From the NCBI RefSeq assembly GCF_964204645.1, contig NC_134029.1, positions 20,230,450 to 20,294,449 on the forward strand: a DNA stretch of 64,000 bases, in the 5' to 3' direction. The translations under genes and the position numbers were made by a program. The notes beneath the pieces were generated by a model. The model worked only from the letters and a program-made list of their open reading frames with translations. It did no database searches and was not told the DNA's origin. Positions 35,496 through 47,764 of this stretch are shown piece by piece. Origin of the DNA: Tubulanus polymorphus. Its lineage: Eukaryota > Nemertea > Palaeonemertea > Tubulaniformes > Tubulanidae. Within the stretch, counting starts at the first letter, position 1, and each line of letters opens with the position of its first letter.

Positions 35496-36943
35496 CGTCG
35501 TACATCGATTTTATGGTTATGTAATTCGACGTCGAGAGAGGATTTCAGCTGTGCACCAAAAATTACCGTCCGTTAATCGGGTAATTATCGATTCGTGTCG
35601 ATGTTGGGAATCGAAAGAGACGGCAGCCGCGCGCGCGGTTCTGCGATCAACCGTCAGCCTGGCCGACATTGATAATATACCGATTAATCAATACCGTCGA
35701 ATATCCATGCATAAATACGGCGCGCGTATTTTCGAAGTGCCGTCAACTTACCGTCACCGGCTATTATCGTCTTAGCCGCCGATTTTCGCCGGTGTCGCAT
35801 TCTGCGAAATCCTGATGGATTAATCCGGATTATTCCCGACCGACGCGTTTCGAAAAATATGCGCGAATCGACCGTCGAGTTAGCGCCGCGTAATTTCGTT
35901 CGCTCGGAATTTTCTCCGTTTCGTTACGAGATGAACGACGGTTTTATCTCGAGTTTGTCTTTTTTCTTGCGCCAATTGACAGACGCGCGCGCGGGAAAAA
36001 CGTCTCGTTATTGGATTGCTTTTTAGAGGCGCGTTTTTTTTTTCCGTCGCAGTTCTCTCCGAATAATGCAAATTTAAGACAACAGGCCCCGGGATATAAG
36101 CCTCGAACGTCGAGACTTTTTACTTTAAGCCGCTTACATCCGATGAAACCCTTCTTATTATGATCGTCATCCTGCGGAACTTTATTCAGATTTCGCTCGG
36201 GGCGAAATGTAACTGTCGTTAACAAGTTTTTTTTTTTCAAGTGCGTCTGTTGTGAAAACGTCGATATCGAACGTCGTGCGATTCGCGCGACAAACTGAGC
36301 CAATTTGTTTCGACGGTCTCCGCCGATCGGGGAGACTAAATTCGCGCGAACGCGATTTCGATAAACCAATTTCGTGTTTTCACTTGTCCACAAGCGGTGT
36401 TAAGTAACGGGTAAGCGGTCGACCGTAATCTAGTCAACTCGTACGCCGACGTCGGTTCATCCGTCTGCACGTGTCATTCATTCCGGAACAGTCCCGTCAT
36501 TCGTGGAAGATCGACAGGACGAACATCGGGCAAACGAATCGTCCGCACGCTAATCGTTAGCGGGAAGAAAAAAACCTTCTCGAGCGCGTGTCACCTGGCC
36601 GCCGCCGCGAAACGGTTATCGCCATGGTAACTGTACCACGTCTTCGGCAGCAGACGGCTGACGATATCTCGATGTGCGGTCGGAAAACGCAGCGGCAAAT
36701 TGAATCGGCGTATAGTGGATTATCGAGGCCGCCGATCAAACAGGTCTAAAACAGGTCGTTACAAGAAATCACTGCGTATTTAATTCATTCCCGCCGGAAC
36801 CGAGCGACACGTAATTTCATCGCGCGTTTTCCTCCCGACGGCTGCGAACTCGATGGGACAATTTCCGCTATCGATTCGACGCTGATGAATTATATTCGCG
36901 AATTCGTCCAAAATGTCGTCGGAACATTACGTTTTTCAAAATG
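35496..36943. other. CpG-rich interval without a recognised gene
   Basis: About 1.4 kb with many CG dinucleotides and a 149-codon minus-strand frame (36393-35944) of low-complexity Lys/Arg-rich composition that I do not accept as a protein. Could be a CpG island or regulatory block. Confidence 0.4.
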
Positions 36944-37128
36944 TAAGATAAAAACCCACTATCTACAGATTAAAAGAATTTAAAAACAAGAATTTATTTA
37001 TTCAATCTAAAATATATATAGAATACACTATTCTACACTATTTAGTGTATTCTATATATTTTAGATTGAATAAATAAATTCTTGGTATTAAAATTCTTTT
37101 AATCTGTAGATAGTGGGTTTTTATCTTA
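36944..37128. mobile_element. 185-bp near-perfect palindrome (hairpin MITE)
   Basis: Arms 36944-37030 and 37043-37128 are inverted copies beginning TAAGATAAAAACCCACTATC, with a 12-bp loop and only a few mismatches. On either strand it folds into one long hairpin. AT-rich; no other copy in the window. Confidence 0.95.
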
Positions 37129-38800
37129 TTATCCGTTCACCACGTTTGAGAGTGGTTATCATTCTATTTCAAAATGTGTTTGTTGCGCATCGGGTAGATT
37201 TGTAACAAAAATTACGCTTAATCATAGAAACTGATTGTGGGTAATTCGGTGTTATCGTTGTCAGTATCGAACGTTCGGAAGTCCTGTCACCTCTAAAGCT
37301 AAGCTCAGGTCGACTAACGACCTGATCGGATCATCGAGAGGCGATTCTGCGATCTTTTCATTGTGAACCGTTTTGACGTGAGTGTACTTATGACCGCGAC
37401 GGATTGATCGGTCGTTAAGCCGAATCGCTCAGATTCAACCAGTTCTACTTTCTACGACCCGATCAGATCGTCGTAGCCAATCAGCGACGAGTTATGCGTC
37501 ACATGACCTTTAGACTCCGCGATGATTGAGATCGTGCGACGAATGAATCGGCAATCAGTGGTCACGTGTTTACTGTGGTTGTTTTTACGACGATTTAGTC
37601 GACCTGAGATTTGAGCTCAAAATCATGAATTTTTGATAGATCAGATTTTGGACCCCCTTTCTATCAAATCTTGTCCAAGACCTAATGGACCATATTTTTT
37701 CATAGCCAATAGGTATATCTATCTATATATAGGGAAAAATATTCATTCTGGTGACATTTTCGCCTTTTCAAAACCATTTATTTCTCATTTTTTTGCATAA
37801 TTTTCACCAATTTCATCAATTTGGGGGTCCTTCTTATCAAATTACTGAGCTACAGCACTAAGAAAAAAAAACAAAATAGGCCCAAAATTAAATGACATCA
37901 CTTCAGACGTTTTTCTGAAAAAAAGTCGACACTGAAAGGGTTGAAGATTAATTCCAGGCTTTGCATACTCGAGTATGATGGTTTCATTTCCCAGGTCTCG
38001 CATGTCTAAGCATGGACGACGTATAAGCTAGAGTTTATACATACATTCATGGTCTAAGCCTGTATGCCTGTTGTTACCCTATTTGACAACTAAAATCCTC
38101 AAAAATCATTTTGAAAATCAGAATCCATGTTTAGACATCAGAATATATGAATATATACATGTTCGCTTCAATTTTTGGGAAGCTTGCCAATGGAAAAGGA
38201 CCCCATTTACAAATGAGCTATGGAGCTATAGGTGAAAAACTTTGTTTATGTTGGTTCTTATATGAATTCGCGCTAGAATTCAAATCATGGTCATCCACGT
38301 ATTAAATACCCGATTGCTTGCAGTGTTCTAAGTTCAGTGGCATTTCTATTGAACTCAGTCAACTGAACCGACTAACTTACATAGTCATTAGAGGATCTTT
38401 TCACAGATAAGTGGCTATACGTCTTACACTAATAGAGTTTGAGGTGAAGAGGTGCCTTCAGTTTTGTTTGATTAATCGCTGAATTATAAAAGTTTGATCG
38501 AGGTTGTATTTCCACACAGCGGTAATACAGTTTGTTTGCAGATTCTGCATTTTTAGGATCAATTGTGTTGATCCTTAGATGATTCTGAGAGTAACTTTCA
38601 GTTAGCTCTTGGTGGCACAATTTGTAGCCATTGGATATATACATCTAATATTTTGTCATTTGGAGGGAAATAGGTATTGGAATTAATATGGAGAGTTTCA
38701 TCCGTCAGCTCTAAGCCGTTTGGAAGTACTGGGAGAAAATGTGCAAAATTTCAACGAATTTTCCCCCCATTCTACTAATCGATGCTTGACCTTGTTTCTT

Positions 38801-38880
38801 GATGATTACATCACTGGGAAAGCCTTCGGCATCCAATATTGAACTAGGACACTGAAGGGCTTTCCCAGTGATGTCATATC
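38801..38880. repeat. Short inverted repeat
   Basis: GATTACATCACTGGGAAAGCC and GGGCTTTCCCAGTGATGTCA form an approximately 24-bp stem with a 32-bp loop. Could be a small MITE. Confidence 0.75.
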
Positions 38881-39080
38881 AATAACATACATGCTAGTGA
38901 GTCATGGGGAAACCCATTACAGTGGTGTTGTGCGCCAAGATTTCATTGCGAATCCGAGAACAAATTATTATTGTTCTCAAAACTAAAATGTACTCAGTTG
39001 ATCCTACTGGAACAATTGTCCTTATTGCTTAATGAATTTCTGAACATGCAACGCAGCGGTCACAAATCATCGGCATTGAT

Positions 39081-39836
39081 TCAGAAATGATCGTTGGAAT
39101 GATATCTGTCCGAAGCTTTTATGTCCCGATGAATGGATATCTCAGTTACCATGGCAGTAACATTTTCCTCTCGTACCTCATCTCTGAGAAAAATTGGACG
39201 ATGATATTCAATCACGATATTCCTGATATCACAGAGCTCCTCTGGTGAATTGTCCCGTGACCTCGACAGATATGATGGTATTTTTAGGTGCGTCATAGTA
39301 GCGTGTTTCTTGTGGTTGAAAATGTATATCCCGATTGTTCCAGATATTGGGTCCGTGCCACAAAACCTGTTGAACGAGTATTGGCTTCAACTTTTGCCAA
39401 TCACTTGTTTGCGCTGTCATGCGTTTACTATAACCATGTGTATAATATACTCATCAATCTTACTTCGTTACGTGCATTGTTTCAGTGACTTATGGTTTCA
39501 GCACGGGTAGTTCACTTCATCTCCCAAATATAATCAACACCAACCCTCTTTGACATCGGAACCTTTTTCTAGAAAGGGCAAAACCACCGAAAAGGAGGAT
39601 ATTACATCCTTATGAACCCTTTACATTTTCGTCATCAGCAGAAATTGAGTTGTTTAACGCTGAAGATATCACATTTGAGTCAAGGTCATCCGATCCGGTG
39701 GATACCCAGTTATTTCGGATATATCTCGTCAATGATCTGCACCAATTATAGCGGCGTAGTTCTACCATTGGTCGTAATTGAAATGGTTTCCTCATCACAA
39801 ATCAGCTTATCGGGACGTTCTGACTTGGTATATTGA
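39081..39836 (-). pseudogene. Cluster of broken minus-strand frames, possible decayed coding sequence
   Basis: Three protein-like minus-strand segments lie in succession in different frames: 39798-39610 (KPFQLRPMVELRRYNWCRSL...), 39420-39229 (contains QVLWHGPNIWNNRDIHFQ) and 39296-39081 (SPEELCDIRNIVIEYHRPIF...). The LWHGP string recalls the W-GP motif of BEL/Pao-type retroelement polyproteins, but no catalytic motif is visible. This could be an old retroelement fragment or chance. Confidence 0.2.
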
Positions 39837-40456
39837 TGAATACCCTTGCGAAGCCTCTAGACTACACCGAGCACCTTGATTTTTTGGAGAAAATATTTTT
39901 TCACTTTTTCCCTATCCACCTACCTTACTAAATTGTGGACATTAATGAATTTATATTTTTGGCCTTATTTGACTACGAAATAATTTGTGAAAAAGATAAA
40001 ATGCAACATGAAATAGAACTTTGAATGCTAAAAAACTCTCAAGAGGGATCATGCCCTTGGCAAACAAGCTCCTGTTGTCAAGGTAAACCACTTTGCCCAT
40101 GGGCAATTTATTAGTACTATTACTATTGTATAACGATAAAAAAGACCTCTCAAAAAATGATTCGAAAAGAAGAGACCTCCGTGGCAATGATCGATGCGTG
40201 AGAAGCTATAAATACTTTATCATCTGCGTGTTTCTCTCGTTTTTCCTCGGCTGCCTTTTTCAGGTAAAACTAATCGAATCACGCCTCGTGCTGACGACAC
40301 GGGGCTCCATTTACTGCGCTTGTCTACCTACCCGGCGCGGCGTTCCTTGCCGGAAAATCCATTATCGCAACATTTCATATCTTCCCAGTAACGACGGATT
40401 TCTGCGCATGTCTTCGAATCTCGACATAGGTTTTGTCTTCGTGCAGTGTCCTCGCA

Positions 40457-40718
40457 CAGGGTGGCCACTTACCCGGAAATCGGTGGAAAGTCAACAGAAT
40501 TTATTTATTTTCTTTAAAAAAAAGAATTTAATTTATAAAGAAGTTAAAATCTGGGAAATGTATCAAATTTTGCACACAATCAAGCGGTTTTCTGTCTGTG
40601 TTGTATGTATTTGACTGTGTTAATTAATTGATTGGATTCTTAGCAGATCAGGGAAGACATTGTGCATTTCAGGGAAAGGTGAACGAAAAAAACAAATCAA
40701 ATATAAGTGGCCACCATG
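40457..40718. mobile_element. hAT-like MITE family F copy 3
   Basis: CAGGGTGGCCACTTACCCGGAAA at the left, AAGTGGCCACCATG at the right. Interior TTGACTGTGTTAATTAATTGATTGGATTCTTAGCAGATC matches the others. Confidence 0.87.
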
Positions 40719-41350
40719 TTGCGTGTTGAGCGCCATGGTTCTGTAAAAGGAAAGAGTTACGATAACAAATTGTTTGACATGCAGTGATTTCTAACCGTCG
40801 TACCTCAGGCTGACGAGACAGTATGTAATTATCGAGAGATCCATCACTAGCTCAGCTCGGCCCTATACTCCCCGAGAGAGAGAAAGAGAGAGTGGTATAT
40901 GCTTTTAGGCGTGTCATTGATTAGCGTGGAAATTGGAGGCTTTTAAACTGAAAAAGGAAGTATGCGCCGTGCGTGTCAAACGCAATGTCGGCAGAAATCG
41001 AGAAAAAAAAACGCGCAAAAAATATTCCTCGGTTAAGCTTTCATCTCGCGCGCGTTTATTAATTCCCATTTTGTAAACGGAATATCATGTCGTACGCCGA
41101 GCACATCTGTTTCGCGATGTTTGATTTCCGAAATTTGATCCGAGCTGCCAAATAATAACGCGGAGATTTTTCGTCGTCGCCCGGTCGGGTTTGATTTATC
41201 GGGCGGGACTTTTTTTAAAAAATCAAACGCGGCAGGAAAGCAATCAGCATTTCTCCGTTCACTGTTATATCGTGTGACGCAACTTGCAGTTTGCGGTTTC
41301 CTGAGAAAATGCTCGCGACCTCATCATCCGTGAAGTTTGCATAAAGCATG

Positions 41351-41655
41351 AGCCACGATCCCACAAATGTTTTCCACTGGGGCCAAATGGACACGTGCCT
41401 GTTTGACCGAGGCCAAATTTGGCCTGACCCACGAAAATCAGACCAGGTGTGAGCCAAATTTTAGCATGGGTTAAATCATTGCATATGAATGATTCTGGTT
41501 CCAGAAATGACTCACTTCGCTTTGTTTGAGCATTGCTAAGTATCGAGTGAGTGGTTTATGCGCTCTCTAATAAGGCACGGGCCAAATTCGACTGGGCTCG
41601 GGCCTGATTTGTACCAATTTGACCCAGGCTAAATCGTCTCCGCGTGGTCGCGGCT
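41351..41655 (-). mobile_element. MITE family A copy
   Basis: AGCCACGATCCCACAAATG at the left, TCTCCGCGTGGTCGCGGCT followed by TA at the right; interior as in other copies. Confidence 0.87.
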
Positions 41656-42462
41656 ATAGCTTGGAAAAGTGGGGTCGCATTTTCATGTATCATATCCATA
41701 TAATAGATATCAAATCATCATAATACTAGCTTTCAAATAAAAAGATTTCTCGAAAAAGAACCTGCCAGCTCGGTGTGTATTATGTCATCGGGCGGAAGAA
41801 TGCCGGGCGTGTTTTCCGAGAAATTGACACGAAAACCGAACTTAAAAATAAAGAGTCGCTTTATACTCGTCGGGATCAGTCACAAAATCGAAAACTCAAA
41901 TATTTATAAGTCAAGAGTTAAACAAATTTAAAGAGAGGAGCGCGCAGAGAGGTTCTAGATCATTACCGGTATCAAAAATTTCGTTTTAAATTCTAGTCCA
42001 TGATCGCGATTGTATCGTGATATCCGCGAATACGACCCTGCAGAAAACACGTTTAGCTTCTACCGAATTGAGAATTAAGGTCGTCCTAATTGTATAATCT
42101 ATCATTGTTTCGTATTAATGAAGATCGATACCGATGACATATGTTGTGTTGTGTTGTAGTTAAAGCTCCCGTAGAGCGCCTCGGCTATCTACGTAGGGGA
42201 CCCGTTAAGTACTAATAGCCGAGCGTGTCAACCACGCAGACTACAACGACGTTCAGGGGAAAAAAATACAATCGTAAACCTACGAACAAACGTGAATAAA
42301 ATATCGCTGACGAAAAACATTTTCGACGAACTCACAGCCGGCGGCGCTATCACGTAGTCGCCGAATTTGCGTTGTCCCAAATTCGGGAGCGTATGCGAAG
42401 TGACTCTTGATGGCTTCGACCACGACGACGACGACGCGGCTCGTACGGATTTAAAACGGACG

Positions 42463-42581
42463 ATGTTGAAATTTGTCGAACATACGCGAAACAACGGTTC
42501 TCACAAAACGGATGTAGTCGACATCAACGATAACAATGAAAACGACAATACGAACAACGTCGCGTCGTACGTAGAAGAAGA
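42463..42581 (+). CDS. Candidate 5' exon of the FRMPD4-like gene
   Basis: The frame is open from 42358, with an ATG at 42463 (MLKFVEHTRNNGSHKTDVVD...NVASYVEE). It ends in an acidic stretch at a donor GA|GTAAGT in phase 2, exactly the phase required by the WW exon at 51251; joining gives GAT (Asp). The region 42130-42590 is CpG-rich, as expected for a promoter and first exon. Vertebrate FRMPD4 does have a short unrelated-looking exon before the WW domain. Phase agreement alone has a one-in-three chance, so this is suggestive only. The exon at 23159 fits the phase equally well. Confidence 0.3.
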
Positions 42582-43912
42582 GTAAGTTGTTTACTGTATT
42601 ACTGTCCTCGATGGCAGTATTCAATCATTATCATAAGACATAATCTTGGACTCTTCATTTAGCTAATTTCAAGGGCAGATCTAGAGGGCGGTCTTGGCGG
42701 TCCGGACCCCTGCCTTCCCGCTGAGGTTGCCCTTTTTATCAAGAGATAGTTAACACTTTAAAATTGGACACTCATCCTCGCTAAATTTGCATCTTTTAGG
42801 AGGTATTTCTTCAAAGATATCTTAACACCGATGTTGGGACTCACTAGTGGCCTTCGACATTTTTTTCAACGCTGTTTTATCAGAGAAATGCCCGTTCTTT
42901 TCTTCTGGACCCTGGCCTGCCAATTTTCCGAGATCCTGATCTTTCGTGTAGATTTTGATTGATCTTGATACGTATGGAAGACTCGATGTCTTTTAAGAGC
43001 ATTTGATCTATTTGCTGTGAAGGATTTCGTGGTGGTGACTCTGAGATCATCCAACTCGTGTATCATGCAGAATGGCCAACATGGCTATTCATAAGTTTCA
43101 CTTCTGTTTTTCAAGCAGGGCATCCCACTTTTCCGATACGTTTTCCAATTCCTTATCGACCTCCATTTTACGTCGGTAGCTTAAAGTTAGTAACTAACGC
43201 AGGATTTCATTATATGTCGTTGAAAAGATATTCGACTGACGATTTATTGAAATATTCGGTCGGATACATAAGTCATTTTATTCGTTTGAATGGAAAGAAT
43301 TTTTACGACCACAAGGAGTTATTTACTTCGACATCCGTTTCAAAAGTGAAAATGTCAGTACAATAGTATATTCCGCGCGGGGATTGCCGAGACCGCGGAG
43401 AAATTTTTTAACATTGTATTCAAAATGTTTCGTAAACATTCTTCGAATGATAATGAACTTTTATTCGCATTATTAATTCATGTATTCGATAAGTATTTCA
43501 TCTCTCGGTTAAATATTTTGATATTCATACGTAAAAACCGTTGGCAACGTTTTCATTCCCAATTTGGCGAACGGTCTATTCTCAAGCTGATGATTATTCC
43601 GAGGTTAGGATTGTCCGCTATAAAGACTAAGAATTTCTAGAAGTCGACTAATGCGTGCGTGCGTATATATGCGCGCAAAGCGATGTGTACGTAGTGGAAC
43701 CTCATTAAACATTAAGTAGAAGGTTATTAAATATTAACTTTATTACCGTGTATATGTGTATATAAGATCTATTTATTCTTTATGATCGCGGCGGTCATCT
43801 CTTACAGTTTAGCGCGTCCCCGTGTGAAAAGTACTTAGCTGTTTATATATGCACTTCTCGATTTTAGTTATTCGCTGCCGTCTCAATTTAAGGTTCATCG
43901 GATTGAGACCTG

Positions 43913-44255
43913 GTGGCTACACGTCCTCAATCCTCCCTCGGTATGGATTCGAACCTGATGACATTGCTAGACTCAGCCATAGAAACTCTGCCACACAGAC
44001 CGGATGCGCAGGTTTGCCGCACGAAAATTTGTGGCGCAAATCGGATCGCATGTTGTATGGCTGAGGCAAATATCACAGATTACTATAAACCCTGGCTAAA
44101 ATAAAACAGGATTTCTAATTGGCCAGTATAATGGTATCATCTAAACTGCGCGTGTTGTTGCGCACTCGGTCTAGTGTGGCAGGGTTTCATACGGTGGCGA
44201 TGTCTCGATGCCATCAGGTTTGTAATCCCTACCGAGGGAGGATTGTGGCTACATG
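43913..44255. mobile_element. Family J foldback of two tRNA-like arms, copy 2
   Basis: The left end CAATCCTCCCTCGGTA is the reverse complement of TACCGAGGGAGGATTG at the right. Each arm holds a tRNA-like A box (CGGTCTAGTGTGG) and B box (GGATTCGAACC or its degraded partner). The centre contains CTGGCTAAAATAAAACAGG. Confidence 0.87.
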
Positions 44256-44307
44256 GTTTCTACTTGGTATCTTTATAATCTCAATGATAATGATTAGATG
44301 TACTTAA

Positions 44308-44579
44308 CCCTTTCAGTGCTGACGAATAAATACCCTATAGTGCTGGAGATAATTTGAAATTTTGAAAAATTCCACTATATACTACTATATACCACTATAG
44401 TGCGTCTACACCATGGCCCGGTGTATCGTCAGTTACTAATATTTCACTATGTTTGACAGGTGCTGCCATCTTTCAAGAGAGATAATTACTAATTACATCA
44501 ATACACCGCAGTGTGGTGTACTAGCAAAATCAATCATTGATTTATACACCGTACTGCGGTGTAGACGCACTGGAAGGGG
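44308..44579 (+). mobile_element. piggyBac-like MITE, family P copy 4
   Basis: TTAA precedes CCCTTTCAGTGCTGACGAAT. The right end is mutated (ACTGGAAGGGG followed by TAAA). Full-length interior. Confidence 0.88.
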
Positions 44580-44894
44580 TAAACAACTGTTTAAATTTCT
44601 TGACAAAATTTTGCATTTTTCAAACGCTGAACGCTGTTTTTTATTTGTAAGTGACAATGTTTAGTATTTGTAAGTGAGACTGTTTTAGTATTTGTAATTG
44701 ACACCGTGTTTACGTTAACTCCCGGTGACTCACGACGTGCGCGGTTTGACAAATTGCCAATCCCCTGGAATTACTGCCGCAGGAGATTCTTAAAATACTC
44801 CTCTCTGATCGTCGGTTGTCACCGATATTTCGAGATTCTATTCAAAAGCTTTCACCGATCGACCTGGAAATCTCGATTAATGCCCATTGAATAA

Positions 44895-46274
44895 ATGCGT
44901 ATTTTCTTCCTGGGATCTCGTAGATTTGACCTACGATATGTCGTAAACTCGAGCGAATTGAGAATTAAGATCTTGGAATAGATTTCTAAATATATATCTT
45001 GAAATCTCAATTGACCTAGAAATTTCAATTAACCTCTCGAGTGACTTGATCGATAATGATAATGACATGACAATCGCGCAATTCATGTTTGACCTGAAAT
45101 CTCGTTCGTACCCGGATTGGATTGATTGATCTACGACACGAAACCGTAAGCTCGTAAACTTGTTCGTAATCTGTAAGTGCGTGTGGGTATTTGGATTGTT
45201 TTTTAGACGTGCTCCTGACCTGGAATAAGAAAAACGACCCGTTGACTTACTTCTGTAGTATTATTCGTAACTCAATTCAATTTGATCTTGTAAATGTCAT
45301 TTGAGTTGTTTTATATTTAATAGATCAATAGATTATAATTGATACACATTTTCAGTAGAATATAAAGGTAGAATGAGGTCATAATCTTAAACACCAATGA
45401 AAAGTATGGACATTCTGTTTGCATTTCTATTTTGCCTTTTCTAGTTTTTTCTATTATTTTTTTTTTTTTAATTCTAAAATAGGGAATTTCCCTGTTATTT
45501 ATTTGGCTGGCAAATTTCGTTTGATTTTTGAGTTGTTAGAAGAATGTCTCTGTCCATGTTTCGGAGCCAATGTTGACAAATGAAGCGAAAATCTGGAGCA
45601 CTGTCTTTTAATTTTACTCCACAATGTTGCAACATCATCTCAATTGTCAGTGCTAAGTAATAAAGGATCAAGGCCAGTTATTTCATACCAGTTTAATAGG
45701 AGTTAATTTCTAGTGAATTCCAAAATCTAATATTGTATTGCTGCTCATGCTGCAGAAGTGTTTGAATATCGTAGTTTGACTGTACAGCCTTTATGGCTCT
45801 GTCCAGGCACCTGTCATAAATTTACCAATTCTGTCAAGTTTCATGTATTCCTTTCAAAATTTTGAAAAATGTATTCTTTGATGACATTAATTGATGGAAT
45901 GAATGCCATAGCTAAAATGAAAAAAAAAGTCATAAAAATTGGAAATTAATTAAGTCAAAAGGGTCCTGATTACCTTTACTTATCTTTAAGTAAAGATCAC
46001 AAGTGAAGTTCAAAACAGATGAGAAATGTTTCAATTTGTTGAATATTTGATTAAACCAGGCGATGATTGGATTAAAACCCGATGAAAAGAACTGGTGTAA
46101 TTAGTAATTAATTAGATTGCATAAGCACTCACGCTCAGATATTAATATTTATCCTAATGCACTGTCGACATCACTGATTTCTTCTTGGAGAAGCAATTTC
46201 AGCTTTGAACTAAGCCTTTATCGGTAAAAAAAAAAACTGTTAGGCCTACGCACAATAAAGACTCACCATTTTAA
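44895..46274. other. AT-rich interval, nothing recognised
   Basis: No frame above about 60 codons and no member of the repeat families listed. Confidence 0.5.
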
Positions 46275-46647
46275 AGCTGCTATCACACGGAAACGATTTG
46301 GCACGTGTCAAAAAGGCATGGAGTCAAATTTCGCCTGTACCTAATTAGAGAGAGTGTTCACATGTTACAATGATAATAAAAACAATAATAATAATAATTA
46401 TTATTATTAGTATTATTATTGTTATTATTATTGTTATTATTATTATTATTATTATTATTAAATCACTCACTCAGATACTGAACAATGCTTTAACAAAGGG
46501 AAGTGAGGTTGCTTCTAGTACCAGTTGCAATTCACATGCAATAATTTGACCCATGCTAATATTTGGCATGGGCCAAACAGGCACGGGCCCATTCGACACC
46601 CGGGTGAACAGTTGTTCCGGGCCAAAAATGCTCGTGAGACCGCGGCA
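46275..46647 (+). mobile_element. MITE family A copy carrying a microsatellite
   Basis: AGCTGCTATCACACGGAAACGATTTGG to AATGCTCGTGAGACCGCGGCA. An (AAT)n/(ATT)n tract at 46368-46460 interrupts the conserved ACTCACTC block and is itself a self-complementary stretch. Confidence 0.87.
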
Positions 46648-47168
46648 TAGGTCTCTTCTACTAGAGGCTAAAGGTACTTCAGGTTTTTCGCTCGCCCAAT
46701 CGTCCTTCATCAATCAACGGTAAAAAACGATGACAGTCACTTCGGCTTCGACCGTAAACAGTGAAATCGCATTACAGTGTTACGAATACCATCGCGTGGC
46801 TGACGGTCGCACGATGCCTCATTCCGCGGTACACCGGTCGTTAGAGAGCGATTTTCTGCAGACGGTATGAATAGTGGCAGACGCAATAATGAACACGGCG
46901 AATAATGGTAAAAAGGAAATTACGACTTGCAAAAGAACGGCTATAATTGCCGTCACGACCACCCGTGCACAACCAACCAGTTGCACGAGGTTCGGTCCAT
47001 GGATCGATTCTTATCGCGGACTTATTTACAATCGTCACCATTGGCGATGTAAGGCGCTCTTTACAACCGCGGTCATTTTACGCCGAGTAAACAGATGAAA
47101 CATTTTCCTCGGCGATACCCCGTGGAAACGTCGAGAGGAACTTTATAACCGACAGTTGAAGCTATATA

Positions 47169-47427
47169 AGTTGCGATCGCACGGAGACGATTTGGCACGG
47201 GTCAAATTGGCGCGGATCAGGCCCGAGTCTAATTTGGATCGTGAATTACTCACTTGATTCTAAAACAACAGCATTGTTAATGCTGTGGCAAGTGAGGTGA
47301 GATTAGATCAAACAAGCATTCGAACGCAACGATTTGACCACTACTAAAATCTGGCATAGGCCTGATCCAAATTTGGCACCCGTGCAAATGGTCAGTGCGG
47401 GGCAAAAATGCTTGCGTGATCGCGGCT
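47169..47427 (+). mobile_element. MITE family A copy
   Basis: AGTTGCGATCGCACGGAGACGATTTGGC to GCTTGCGTGATCGCGGCT, flanked by TA. A family I element starts five bases later. Confidence 0.88.
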
Positions 47428-47431
47428 ATAA

Positions 47432-47764
47432 CATGATTCCCACAGAACGGGGAAATTGGGAAAAACTTGGGAATTTCGAAATAATAATTCCCTGTTTGGT
47501 AATATTTGGGAATTTGAAAAATATTCCTCGAATCAGGGAAATATTTGGGAAATTCATTTACATTTCGCGTATTGCATTTGCCGAGGGCAACTTTCTTCAA
47601 TGATTTCCCTCGGAAATCACCTTTTAATCACCCAGTCGCCGCTTAAATGTTGACTGTAGTATGATGATATGTGTTCATTTCCATTTGGGAAAATTGAAAA
47701 ATCACCCATGAAATACTTGGGAAAAACTTGGGAATCTTTGATTCATATAACTGTGGGAACCATG
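47432..47764 (+). mobile_element. Family I copy 4, intact ends
   Basis: CATGATTCCCACAGAACGGG to ACTGTGGGAACCATG; CTATA borders both sides. Inserted next to a family A right end. Confidence 0.88.

Noticed and set aside
35944-36393. 149-codon minus-strand frame
   Set aside because: Lys/Arg/Asn-rich with no domain or splice-consistent boundary; likely due to CpG-rich composition.
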